Both the position numbers and the translations under genes were made by a program. A DNA stretch of 64,000 nucleotides from Coprinellus micaceus. Taxonomy: Eukaryota; Basidiomycota; Agaricomycetes; Agaricales; Psathyrellaceae. The notes beneath the pieces were generated by a model. The model had not been told where the DNA came from. It did not search any database and saw nothing but the letters and a program-made list of their open reading frames with translations. The stretch spans positions 124,001-188,000 of the forward strand of contig OX596340.1 in NCBI GenBank assembly GCA_951394405.1, in the 5' to 3' direction. This document shows, piece by piece, positions 21,330-32,334 of the stretch (within the stretch, counting starts at the first letter, position 1; every line of letters begins with the position of its first letter).

Positions 21330-22005
21330 GTCATCTCAGGACCCCCGACATCCCACCCAAATGCCTCTGTAAAGTCCGGATAAAAACGGCCCCAAATTGG
21401 CGAACTGCCTTTAGCCTGTCCGGATAAAAACGCCTCGGATTTGGCCTGACGCCTGGCACCAGCGTCCGGATAAAAATGGGGGTCATGGCGATGGGTCTCT
21501 TCCCGTCCGGATAGAAACCCACGCCTGCCAGCCGCCCGAGCCCATATATAGCTGAGTGCCGGTAGAGTTCACAGGTTTTCACCCACTTCCAGACCATTTG
21601 AGGCAAGGTTGCGTGCCGCGCCTGAGGCGATTTGGAGCTGAATTTGGTTGGAATCTGGATGGTTTCCGAGCCACCACGCGCCCAAATTTGGTAAGCGCCC
21701 CCTTGACACGTCGTCTTGGGAGGATAATCGTTGCTTCCGCTAAGTTCTTCAACGAAGTACGCCCTCAGACTGGGCAGCGATGTATTAAACACGTTCAAAC
21801 GCGGCCTAAAGCGCGCAGCGCAGCGAAAAACGAATATTCTGGCGATTTTCAGGCCTTTTCCAGTGTCCGGATAAAAATGGCACGCTCGGGGGGCCTCTGC
21901 AAATGTCCGGATAGAAATTGGGCGAAATCGTCCGGATAAAAATGGCCCAAAACCGGCGATTTTTACAGAGGCATTTGGGTGGGATGTCGGGGGTCCTGTC
22001 ATCTC
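21330..22005. mobile_element. Non-autonomous DNA transposon (8-bp TSD, hAT or KDZ type)
   Basis: The element spans 21338-21997 (660 bp). Its 36-bp terminal inverted repeats are perfect (left starts AGGACCCCCGACATCCC; right is 21962-21997). The 8-bp target duplication GTCATCTC is intact at 21330-21337 and 21998-22005. Seven direct copies of GTCCGGATA(A/G)AAA start at 21374, 21418, 21464, 21505, 21865, 21905 and 21930, clustered at the two ends. No transposase is encoded. An 8-bp duplication fits hAT and also the KDZ/Zisupton group; I cannot choose between them. Perfect repeats and duplication indicate recent insertion. Confidence 0.9.
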
Positions 22006-23574
22006 CGCAGCACTCCGTTAGACTGTCTGTCACTCTGGGCATTTAATTGCGATATGCGGCCTTCTCGGGCTGAAAATAGGTGGCCCGAGATTGGAGACCA
22101 TACTTCCCAACCGAGAAGTAAACGGAGGTTGGGTTGATATATAAAGAGCCGGTTTCACTCGTGGATATGCGATACGCCCTGTCCCGTTTCAAGCCCAGCA
22201 GCAAAGGTCTCCGTCTGGATTCGTGCCACAGACATCCATTTGATCTCCCAGAATGGATTCAAGGTGGCGTAGAGATCAAAGCAAAGCGCTCTAGTGCCAG
22301 TGGCCTTTGCTTCACACCAAGAGCTCCGTCTCTATTGAAATATTGACTTCATCAACAATGATTGGCGTGACACCAAGCGGAAGCTGTACCTCCTCGGCAT
22401 TCACCTGCACCAGGTCTGCCCCAATAAATGGTAAGAAGGGGTCGCCTGTCTCGCGATTGGTTAGGCGTCCCATCTTACCGGTCGTATAAGCCGTACCTTC
22501 GACCATCCTCATTGTGACGGTGTAACTATAGACCTCATCCCCCTCCCTGGACAGTGGAATCTCGTTGCGCCTCCCATTCTAACCGAGTTCACCCTACTAT
22601 GTTTCGCCCCTTTCTCTCATTATGTACAGACTGGCCCTATGAGGGCCCCAGATTGAGTCATGCAGTGAACCCCAATGCTTTCTATTGCCCCCATGGCCGT
22701 TTTCGTCGCGTACCCCACCATGGAAACAGGCGGCATATGTACACAGTTTAGCAAGGCTTTGACCTGACCCATTGTGAATGATCAGTCGACGCACTGCTTC
22801 CTTGTTGCGCTTGTTAGGTAGGTGGGCGGGCTTTGACGTTCTACCGCGCAGCCCACTCATTCTCGCACAACCAATCTCAACATCCTCGCTCTCCACAGAA
22901 TACATAACGATGTCACTCAACCCTACAAATCTCTCCCAAGACCACATCTACACCCGACGCATCCTTCTCATTGGGCAAGGCATGATGTGGGCATACCTCG
23001 GGCTCAGCGCAGGCTTTGATCGGGACCAGGAGCCGCACACCAGTGCTCTAGCAACACGCGCGGTCCGGGGAGCGGAAACCCGAACGTCGATCGAGGAACG
23101 AACCGCGAAGTGATTTCAAGAGGGAGCCTTCTCTCCCGTGTTCACCCAGCTTCGTCCCCTTGTACAGCTCAGGCTCGACTTACCACAACAGATTTCGAGA
23201 TCGGGCAGAAAGGAGGAGCGAATCCTGGAATAGTGGGGGATTTAGGGAGCGGGACTAATTTGACCCAGGGAACCCGCAGACGACAAGCGGGATGAAAAAG
23301 ATCATGAACCAGGAGAGGGAGTCGCTGTTGGTTGTCGGTGGGGAGGGGTCTCCGAGATTCTAGACAACTTCGAGTTATCAGGTGTATGGTGTATGTATAC
23401 CGCAGTGTACATGTACTTGCGAGTGTCCACTGCCTCCCAAAGACACGATTAGGAGTAACAAGCAGCTTGGGGTCTAGATCGCGAGCTTGCTGGGAGCCTT
23501 CCCCCCAGATTCCGCGTTTGGGGTAAACTGACATTGCTTGCAGATCCGTGCGTCTGAGCCCAACGTACAGTAAA
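22006..23574. other. No supportable gene
   Basis: Open frames on both strands are short. A minus-strand frame at 22312-22550 and a plus-strand frame at 22910-23110 read without stops for 60-110 codons, but neither has recognisable motifs or clear splice partners. The part after about 23300 is the 3' flank shared with the second small-TM gene copy. Confidence 0.35.
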
Positions 23575-24054
23575 CTACCTATTTCTAAACCTCAACGAGT
23601 TCTGTTCCTGTTTCCTGATTGCGTCCATTCCGTTTCCGAACCCTCTGAATCCGTAGCAAACACCCTCCGGACACCCCCTCTTTTCTCTCATCTTATTCTT
23701 TCTCACATCCCTCTCCTCCCGAGCCTCGTCGTTGGGACTCGTCATTCTATTATCCGGCTTTGCCGATGTGTCGATATTGCCTTTGGACGTACCCGCTCTC
23801 GTTCGCCTATGCTCGTGAGAGCGGTCCAGATCTATAGGGGTTGAAGCGGGAAACTCGTGGTGGTCGCCCACAGCGTACATGAACCCGAGCGCAACGAATT
23901 CCAGCGACAGGATAAATATGGTGGCGGCTACGTTCTTCGTTGAGATCGGCCACAGGCCTACGGAGACGGGAGTAAGAAATACTCAATCCATAATTGTCCG
24001 CCACACTAACGGCTGCCTTCCGTACTTACCTCGATCACTCAGAGGCCTCGTCAT
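23575..24054 (-). CDS. Small single-TM protein, copy 1 of a tandem pair
   Basis: Two exons, 24054-24030 and 23957-23575 (25 + 383 nt), give 135 residues. One hydrophobic helix lies near the N-terminus (about residues 18-38, around ILSLEFVALGF). It is followed by a charged tail with (S)PND.AREERD and a C-terminal GVCYG..GFGNGMD.IR motif ending LRFRNR. I recognise no family. Exon lengths and stop position are identical to the paralog at 25063-25558, which supports both models. Confidence 0.65.
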
Positions 24055-25062
24055 TCAGATGGAACGGGTGGTTGTTATACCTTGGCTCGGGTTTAGTTGC
24101 GCTTGCAGTGGGCCAACACTCATGGATATTGAAATGCGTGGCCGAAGGTCGAGGCTAGGTGCAGGGGCGATCACACGTAACCTCGTGGTTGGCGTCTGGT
24201 GAGTGCGCTTTAATAGGCAAGCAAGTACAGATTGAGATATATTGGTTGTGATTAGTGGATCCGGCTGCCGAATAGGAAGCGAACCAGCGCTTAATTTATC
24301 CCCCAAAGTCCATTCATTAAAAACATGAGGTAGTCACCCAGAACAACGAGGTGGAATCGTTTGCCCTTGCGATAAGTGGACGCTGGTGGGTGTTGCAGCG
24401 CGCCTTCTACATATTGATTACACGTAGGTTGCGCGACAAGGGCTGAACCAGCTGAGCCAGAACCAGCGTGTATCCGCTGGACATGCTGTAGGGGAGAGCA
24501 CGGATGTAAATCCTTCTCCCGGAATGAATCATTCGGGGACGTATAGTTCAAACCTAGGTCAGAGTACCCCTTGAAGAACAATGACCAAACTCCATCAGGT
24601 AAGTTGTCTTCATGACAGACTTGTTGGATGGGGAATAGGTGGGGGTCCTATGTCAGCGGGGCGCCACATTAGCCATACACAGCAGACACACCCGGAGTCC
24701 CATCGTTAAATTTTTTTCCAGGGTTCATCCCTGCAGTACCTCCGCATGAAGAGCTACACCCTTACACTCTTAATTCGCGCCACGATGCCGCAGCCCTACT
24801 CATATTCCGAAAGGCCACTTCTGAAGTCGGTGCACTCGTTGGGGAGAAGGCGAGACCTCCGAGGTTCTAGGCAACTTTGAGTCGTCGCTGATATGAAGGC
24901 CGGATACGCCGCTGAGCATGCGCACTTTTGTGAGATCGTTTCCGAACGTGCGGGAACCAACAACCAGTTTGACGTCTCGCGAGTTGGGACATTCACCTTC
25001 CACGTTTGGAAGCCAAAGATGGTGTTTGCGCATGCGTTCGTCTAAGAATGAACTACGTTCCA
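24055..25062. other. Spacer between duplicated small-TM genes
   Basis: No gene seen. The segment around 24840-24880 matches 23340-23370 (CCGAG(A/G)TTCTAG(A/G)CAACTT), showing that the duplication includes 3' flanking DNA as well as coding sequence. Confidence 0.45.
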
Positions 25063-25558
25063 CTACCTCTCTCTGAACTTCATCGACTCCCTCTCCTGCC
25101 CCCTAATCGTATCCATTCCGTTTCCAAACCCTCCATAGCAAACCCCTTCTCTACATCCCCCATTTTCTCGCCTCCTCCTACTCCGCAAATCCCTCTCTTC
25201 TCGAGCCTTGTCGTTAGGACTTAGGCTTGCCATTCTATTCTCCGGGAGCTTTGCTGACGAATCTGGGTTGAGCTTATGGGCTCTCGCTGCTCTGGGCTTG
25301 TGAGGGTGCCCAAGCCCCGTGGTATGGGGGCGACTACTCGTAGACGCCTTGCGGTCATCTGTGTGCGCGTAGAGGATCCCGACGAATTCAAGGGAGAGCA
25401 CGCCAATAGAGGCTGCTACACGCGTGGCCCCAAATAGCCACATACCTAAAGAGATGACAGCGAGTTAGGGAGAGCACTGGCGGTAAGTATTTCGGCTTGC
25501 ACGTGTATTTGCCACGCTGGCAAGCCTACTTACGCGTACGGTGCATAGTAGGGCCCAT
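25063..25558 (-). CDS. Small single-TM protein, copy 2 of a tandem pair
   Basis: Exons 25558-25534 and 25445-25063 (25 + 383 nt) give 135 residues, the same architecture as copy 1. The shared parts are the hydrophobic helix around VLSLEFVGILYA, the middle ENRMASLSPNDKAREERD and the end GVCYGGFGNGMDTIR...MKFRER. The linker after the helix is more divergent. Function unknown; topology suggests a short N-terminus, one TM helix and a charged tail. Confidence 0.65.
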
Positions 25559-25995
25559 CTCTCGAATGCCAGAAGCGATGTGTGAGAGCTTCTGTGATAC
25601 CTTAGCGCGGCCTCGCGCGAGCGTTCCCAATATTCATGGACGCAGGTGTTTGCCCTGGAGCGAGAGTAGAAGCCAGGTTCAAGGAGGATGACGGACCGGC
25701 GTGATGGCGGCTTGGCTCAGGGCACCTCGGCTGAGTCTAGCTTGGCAAACAAGTAAACACTGCAGCGAGTATAGGGGTTGGGGTTTACGAGGCTGTAGAT
25801 AGTGAAAGTCTCCCGCCTTTAGCCTAGAGCTTTGTGATTACGACGTAGGTTGTCAGTTGCATCGATTACCGAGTTCAACGCCGAGAAGACATTGAATCCG
25901 TGGGACCATAGATTCCAGCATTACGTGCTTTGCCTTCGACCATCATCCCTGTCCAGAATCAGTCGAACTAGGTTCTGCATCTGTCCATATCCCGA
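25559..25995. other. Intergenic, no gene seen
   Basis: Divergent spacer between the small-TM gene (minus) and the F-box gene (plus), so it presumably contains both promoters. No clear motif was found. Confidence 0.35.
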
Positions 25996-27371
25996 ATGCC
26001 CCTCTGCTCAGACATCCCTGTCGAACTTCTCTCAGAGATATTCACGATATCTACAGAACTGGACGACCCGAGGGCAGTCGAGGATCCTCACATCGATTGG
26101 TTAGCTAGGGCGACAATTCTTTCTCAGAGGACACTCCTCCTGAGGAGGAAGACATTGGTGCGTTCTCCTGACTTTAAAGCATAGGATAACGATGTCATTT
26201 TCAATCGCTTGATCAGGCGACCAAAGCGACCCTCGTTCGCGTCTGCCGCCGATGGAACGAAATACTCACGCCTTCGCTGTATAAGCACGTTGCTGTCGAC
26301 TCCGAGCTGCGGCTCTCGAGTATTGTCTATGCCCTCGGCCAGTCTACCCCTCGAAGCGCAGAACTCGCAGCGTACATCAAACGCCTAGACATTGGGCTCC
26401 TCGATTTCGCCTCTCACGAGACACACGCCTCTCACGAGACACACGCCTCTCACGAGACACACGCCTCTCTTGACCTACTGCTCCGTACTTGCCCCCGCCT
26501 CGCCACCCTAACCATGGTTCTGGGCGAGTCCCCCTTCGCTCCTGTCCCCCTCCAATCCATCCCTTCAAGTCTCAAATGGCTTTACTGGAAACCCATCGTC
26601 CCTAGGTGGTCGTTCCGGCTACCCGAAGTCCCCCAAGCGGAGCTGTTCGCCTTCCTCAACTCACATCCAAATCTAATCACCATCTCATTTCCGTTCACGT
26701 TTATGGCGGGAAAATGCCTCCCCAATCAGGAAGAGCCCCACCCCTCCGTTCGCGAGGTCGTCTTCGTGGAACAGGAGGCGTCCAACCTCAACTTTCTCGT
26801 GGATCCCATGAGGATCTTTCCAAGCCTCGATGCACGAACTGTCGCATGGGATACTATCTTCCACTACAACAACCTGCCGAGATTCCTCTCACTGGGCGGC
26901 CGTACCCCATCCCCAAATACCGCCATTACACGCCTGAAACTCATCCTCGATCAGCGCCACCGGACCTGGCCATCTTATGCGTTGGGTCGAAGTATCAAGG
27001 TCATCAGCGAGCAATGTACGAACCTTCGTGAACTCCACATCACATTCACCAGCGGCACGGATGGTACCTTCGCAAAGCCTTTTGAGGTCGAAGAGGTTGC
27101 ATTGGCCGAGGCCGCGAGGGCGCCCACGGTCACCCTGATTGGGTTGCAAAGGATGTACACATTCATAGGTAACCGTGACTGGAATCGGGTCGGGACGCTA
27201 ACCCATATGATTGGCCTGCCGTGGAATGCACTATTCCCGTCTCTGAAAGCGATTCGGATTAACGAGGACTTGGACTTTCGAGAGCTGAAAGGCGATCGTA
27301 CATTGGGTTTGGCGAGGCAGGATAGCATGGTGCGGCTTGAGGATCGGTTTGGAGAGATGCTAGTCGAATGA
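25996..27371 (+). CDS. F-box protein, 'EDRFG' family, copy 1
   Basis: Exons 25996-26157 and 26217-27371 give 438 residues. Residues 5-45 (DIPVELLSEIF..) look like an F-box, expected to bind Skp1 in an SCF ubiquitin ligase. The rest has leucine-rich spacing as in substrate-binding regions. After the intron it reads ATKATLVRVCRRWNE, a motif shared with all paralogs here, and the end is RLEDRFGEMLVE. Exon 1 is 162 nt with a phase-0 intron, as in four of the other five copies. It contains an in-frame 18-bp minisatellite (three copies, SHETHA). Target unknown. Confidence 0.8.
26411..26464 (+). repeat. 18-bp minisatellite, three copies, inside F-box gene 1
   Basis: Three identical tandem copies of CTCTCACGAGACACACGC, each in frame and adding six residues (repeating SHETHA). 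The unit length keeps the frame, so copy number can vary without breaking the gene. Confidence 0.9.
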
Positions 27372-28523
27372 ATGGCGGTTGTCGGGTATGTTGTATGCCC
27401 AGAATTGTAACAAACTTATTTCGCGGTACATCACCCTGTTTTGACTTAGATCTTCGGTACGTGGCACTGTCATAAATTGTCCCAGGTTTGTTGCTGAGCG
27501 AAGCGACTCACTCCTAGTGTCGTCTGCGATGGGGAGCCGGAGCAGGCCACCTAAACATGAACAAACGTATCTACGTATTTTCGATGGCAGAAGCTGGCTG
27601 GAGGATTGAATATCCCCAATTTCCCTCTCAGTTCTGGTGGTATGGCCTTAAAACTGTGTAGACGTGTTGGAATGGGTTGTTGAAACAAGAATGCATTGAG
27701 GAGAATCGACTATGTACTGCTGCTTTTACGCGCGAAGATATCTCCCGCGCGCCAACTGGGACGCGACCAACTCTGAGCCCTCGCAATCCCGTCGCCAGCA
27801 TATTGAGACTGGGAGTCTGGAGTGTATAGCTTGGGGCGGGGCGAGCATCTCCTCGAAGCTGAATACCTCTATGTGAAGCGCAAATCGTAAGGCACCAATA
27901 TCTCCAAGGTACGCTCGACTTTCCTAGGTTACATTTATAGCTCGATTCATGTCCGATTGCGTCTTAAGCAGACATAAATTATGCCTCGCAGATGACAGCC
28001 CCATCGCGGATAGGCGCCTCCGAGGTCTCCTACCAGTTGTCGACCTTGGCAGTCGACTCGTATTCCTTTTGTTTCTCATCATCCTGGGTCTCCGAGGGCA
28101 TCTACGAGGCAAGCTTAGTCTGACCTACTTCCCGGAGCGTGGCTCGCACCGAATCAGAATCTCAGCGTCGCTGGAAGTAACGCGCACCATCCAAGGAAGA
28201 CTATAGAGAGCGGAGGATTAGATAGGGGAAATGGGACCGACCTGCGACAGCTAGCATACAAGCGGCTCACCTGAACTCACGAACCTTGTTCAATTGAACA
28301 ATATTCGCAGGCATAGATCGAGGGATGTGCATACTGTCCGTCACCCCTAGCCATGATATCTCGCACACATAGAGAAGACGAACGCAAGAAGGACCGGGAT
28401 TCGGTAAGGTCGTGCCCCGAAGGAACGATAAAACGAACCGAAACGCGCACGCAGGGATCGGAACGCGGGGGACAGTCGCGCCCGGCCAGACCAACGACGC
28501 ATTGAGAAGCGAGTAAGGTCATC
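27372..28523. other. Intergenic, no gene seen
   Basis: Convergent 3' flanks of the F-box gene and the 2H phosphoesterase gene. Open frames at 27924-28206 have no partner exons or motifs. Confidence 0.4.
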
Positions 28524-30403
28524 TCATTCAAGCGGAACACCCCCAACCGACACATACTCATTATCCGGCCCATGGCTCCCCATAACCCACAGCTCGACCG
28601 TCGCAACATCGTACGTCCCCACCTTCACCGGGACCGCTCGACTCTTCGGCCACTTGCTTCCTTTCTGGGGTCTAGGAGGATTCGAGTGCACGGTTGGGGC
28701 GGTGGAGGTGGGAGGGGCGGCTAGAGAATGGCTGAGAGAAGGGAGATCGGGAGGAGGGGAGGAACGTACCCGTCGTCCCTGGGACTGCCATCGATAAACT
28801 CTGCATCGGCGACTCGACGCCTGTCGCCTCTGCGCGAGCCACAGCCGCTAGGTGTCGATGGTCAACAGACGATCCCGACGTGAATCCAACGATATACATA
28901 CCGAAACCCCGGGGTCCAGCCGCTTGTTCAGGTTCAGGAAGTGTCAGATAAGAGCTAGAATTCGTCGCTAGCAACAGCGAATATAACGTCAGCTAAACCT
29001 CTCACACCTATGCGGACCTCGAGACGTTGAATACTCACCTCCAACCAAGCCCGTAACCTCTTCCGCCTTGAGTATGTTGGCGAAGCTGAATCCGTACCTC
29101 GGGGTTCGAGGTTTTCGGTGCGAGGCGTTGAGGATCGTGCAGTGTAGTTTCAAGGGACGGGCTTCGGTGATGTAGCCTGCGGACTTGAAGGCTTGGTGGA
29201 CGAAATCTAGGGTGGGTGTGAGCAGGGCATCGAAAGCGCGTAGGGACCGGAATGCCGGAGGGGAGGGGAACATAGGGGGGTGAAAACGAAGGCATGAGCT
29301 GGAAGGCGGGTGGAGAACGGGTTGGACGCAGAAGGGAGGGCGATGCCGAACCAACGAGGGTATAAAGAAGAACGTACCAGAAACACCCCAAAGCACATCC
29401 CACTCACTCCTCTCGCCATTGTTCCTCCCATTGCCGTTCTTCCTCCGCGCCGTCTTCGTCTCGTCAGGTCCAAGGAATAACACATTCGCATTGCTCGTCG
29501 CCGCAGGAGGAAAGACGTCCAGCTTCTCTAACGGAAATTTGACGCGTGCACCTGCCAGGATAGTAGCGATCTGGGGTTGGAGCGACCGGAGGAGGGCGAG
29601 GGCGGATGAGACTGTGCGTTTCGGTTCTGTAGATTCGGGTGTGCTAGGGCCGGTTGGGGGTGTTCGTGTAGATGAGGGGTTGGGTGAGGACGTTGTCGCG
29701 GGTGGTCCACGCGGTCCAGAGGTTCTTGCAGGGTGCGGGGCTGACGTCGACGTCGAGCCCTCCTCCTCGAGTGCCATAACCCCCAACGTCAAGTGCAGCC
29801 TCCTTGGGTCGATGACGATACTTGTATCCAGGCCTTCTATCGGGGGGTCGTGAGCCAGTAAGGCGGACTGGAATGTGGAGACGAGGGAGCCGAGGTGTCG
29901 GTGGGTATGCTGGGGATTCGCAGATTAGCGTTCTGTCATCGTTTGTTCGCGTTTGGGGAGCGGGGCAATCTTCGAAGGGAGAGGGAGATGGTGGGTGACA
30001 TAGGGTGGGACGTACGAGGGGCAAAGCTAAGACTGCTCTGCATCAGATAAAAGCAGGAGAGGATATAGGGGAGAAGCGTACAGTGTGTGGGTCGCGGCGC
30101 GGGCTGCGCGTTATTTCCTCCTTCCTTCCCTCTTCCTCTACCGCGACTTTGTGGGCCGCCTCTCCCCCTGCCCCGGCGAGGATCCCCACCTCTCCATTCG
30201 CCAGGTTCCTGCTGGTGTTGACTGGACGGACCATCCGCCGCGCTTGTTGATTGTTCAAAGACCGCGTTCGCGATTGCGCGCCCTCTTCCTCTACTCTTCC
30301 AGCCGCCTCTCTCGCCGTGTTCGCTCCGTACGTTGGTGTTGGTACCCGAGGGTGACTGCCCCTGCGAACGGCTTGAAGATGGCACTCGCGTTGATGTCGA
30401 CAT
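28524..30403 (-). CDS. AKAP7/ASCC1-like 2H phosphoesterase with RG-rich N-terminus
   Basis: Seven exons: 30403-30082, 30032-30016, 29909-29378, 29206-29039, 28967-28902, 28847-28770 and 28720-28524. They sum to 1380 nt and give 459 residues. Two HxT motifs, H152-L-T154 and H312-C-T314, are the hallmark of 2H phosphoesterases. The C-terminus MGSHGPDNEYVSVGG fits the AKAP7/ASCC1 subgroup, which acts on 2'-5' linked or cyclic-phosphate RNA ends. The first 110 residues are rich in RG/RGG-like repeats, suggesting RNA binding. Exon 2 is only 17 nt. An in-frame ATG at 30547 would add 48 Arg-rich residues resembling a mitochondrial presequence; I chose 30403 for its better start context. Confidence 0.82.
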
Positions 30404-30959
30404 CGCCGTCCAACCTGGCCGGTTTGCGTCGGAGGTGCTGGTGATGGAGGTGTGAAACCAAAGGTACTGCGCCCGGCGCTTGCGTAGCAGGGCGGTCAAA
30501 GTCGATGGTCTTGTCGTACAGCGCAGAAAGGCGGGAACCGCGCTCATCCAGCGTTGAGAGGGAAGGTGGGCGAAAACAAATGAGACCAGGGGTGTGATTG
30601 TGATTGTGATGGCGTCGAGGGAGCATTACTGATGCCGGTCACACCGGCCGGCGGGCCCCGGCACGGGCGCCTATTTTCACGAGGCGCTCCCCTCGTTCCT
30701 TCCGCGTCACAGGGCCCTTCAATTTGGTTCTGAACTTCTTACATGGTCACGATGAACAGTATTACATATGGAAAGAGCCTATCAAGTAACATTCCCCGCT
30801 GGGACCCAGAATACCTGCCTGATCGATCAGCGATCTCTTTCGACCGTTCCAAATCCTTTCTCCCTTCCCTCTCCAATTCTTCGCCTCCTCGCTCGCCTCC
30901 AAAAGAAAGGCTTCGATGGCCCTGAGCAACATATATCGGCCCCGGAAGACAGAAAGCAG
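30404..30959. other. Intergenic, no gene seen
   Basis: Contains the possible extended start of the phosphoesterase (to 30547), then a short GC-rich stretch with CACCGGCCGG (about 30643) and sequence leading to tRNA-Ser. No coding pattern seen. Confidence 0.35.
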
Positions 30960-31041
30960 GGCGCTATAGCCAAGCGGTTACGGCGACAGATTAGAAATCT
31001 GTTCCTCTTTGAGGGCGCAGGTTCGAGTCCTGCTGGCGTCG
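30960..31041 (+). tRNA. tRNA-Ser(AGA)
   Basis: The 82-nt cloverleaf can be drawn fully. The acceptor stem pairs GGCGCTA with TGGCGTC. The D stem is GCC/GGC. The anticodon stem is ACAGA/TCTGT around the loop TTAGAAA (anticodon AGA). A long variable arm has CCTC/GAGG, and the T arm is GCAGG-TTCGAGT-CCTGC, with discriminator G. No intron. The long variable arm confirms serine type. Confidence 0.93.
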
Positions 31042-31235
31042 AAGATTCTTTTGCTTCCCTCCCTTAAGTGAGGGTAGACGTCACTACTTTTTTCCTCCTA
31101 GAAATTGGATTTTGGTAGTTCGAGTCTTCGACGGTCGACCTCGGTCCTCCGTATACTCACCTGTGCTGATTGAGGCCACCCCCATAGATGCCACTCCCCT
31201 CGGCCCTCATCTTCGCCAACAGCCACTGACTGTAA

Positions 31236-31385
31236 GCAGGTTTGAGTTGTACTGGCGTCGAGGATCCTTTTGCTCCCCACTTGTAGAGCGAAATTTGAGG
31301 TTCGTTGACGTTTTCCAACTTTGGAAAGTCAGGAACATCAGGAGCAGGCCTTTGAAGGATGCGCAGGTTGGGTCCTGCTCCCATC
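31236..31385 (+). repeat. Degenerate 3' tRNA-Ser fragments
   Basis: Two partial copies of the tRNA-Ser 3' end lie downstream of the intact gene. At 31236-31274, T-arm-like sequence plus acceptor is followed by the same downstream word (GGATCCTTTTGCT versus AGATTCTTTTGCT at 31043). A shorter one at 31361-31385 reads GCGCAGGTTGGGTCCTGCT. Neither has a 5' half. They look like decayed partial tandem duplications. Confidence 0.6.
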
Positions 31386-31832
31386 GGCGCACGTTTAACA
31401 TGGATGCTTTTTGCTTCTTTGCCCCTTGAGAATATGAGTGACCCAATCTTATACTATCCCGATACGGCCCTGAGTCTTCGGGCAAAGACATACGCTGACT
31501 CTCCTTTCATCACGAAATCTAGACAGACAACGGGCAGGTTTTTGAAGTATTACTTTGCAAGGCATATCCTCTCCCCAACCCTGAAAAATATACGAGAGGA
31601 CGCAAGCCTCCACAATGCGTTAGCTAGAGGCAATACGAGGGAGGTTGTACCTACTCTTACGAAGAGCAACACGTCGTGAAGCCCACGGACGATAGTGCGA
31701 CGTTACACTAACACCCTTCTCAGTACCAACGGAGGCGCTAAAATATACACTATCCTTCCCTATACCCTATCCAACCATATACGTACCAAGTGGTGGTCTC
31801 GACGAATATTAGAGACGGGCAAAAAGATCAGT

Positions 31833-31919
31833 AGCCCACCGCGAGGGTCGAACTCGCAGCCTTCAGATGCCGCCTAGATGATAAGAGTCTGACGCTCTAT
31901 CCGATTGAGCTAGGCGGGC
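31833..31919 (-). tRNA. tRNA-Lys(CTT) with short intron
   Basis: Acceptor GCCCGCC pairs with GGTGGGC, the D stem is GCTC/GAGC, the anticodon stem is TCAGA/TCTGA, and the T stem GCGAG/CTCGC holds TTCGACC. The loop reads CT-CTT-A followed by a 13-nt insertion directly 3' of the base after the anticodon, the standard place for a nuclear tRNA intron. Discriminator T. 87 nt including the intron. Confidence 0.9.
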
Positions 31920-32334
31920 CGATGTCCTCGATTTCCCTGTGGCCGACTCGGGCGACAGCGAGAAAGAACGGGGATGTTGGAGAGGTAGAGGAGGTCGAGA
32001 GAGGTGTCAGTGGGTGGAGTCGAGCCAGGGATACAGGTACAGGCGGATTCACGGCGTTGATCCGGAACTGGCAGTCGGGCGCTTAAATCCTGTGTATTCC
32101 CGTGACCTCGTCACCCCAAGCAAGGGGCGCTGAATGAGCCTTCCGGAGGTATCCAAATGTTTCCACTGCGCTTTCCAGTACCGTTCTTCGCAATCCCCAC
32201 AGAACCCACCCCTCCCCTTCTGTCCCCTTCAGCTTACTTGTGCCTCTTGCACATCCCGCCATGCGCTTCCGAGAAGACTTTATTCAATATCATATCCGCT
32301 CGACTCTACGTAAGTGTGACATCGACGCATAAAC
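31920..32334. other. Intergenic, no gene seen
   Basis: Between tRNA-Lys and six-TM copy F. Purine-rich at its left end. No coding pattern, repeat or RNA gene recognised. Confidence 0.35.
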
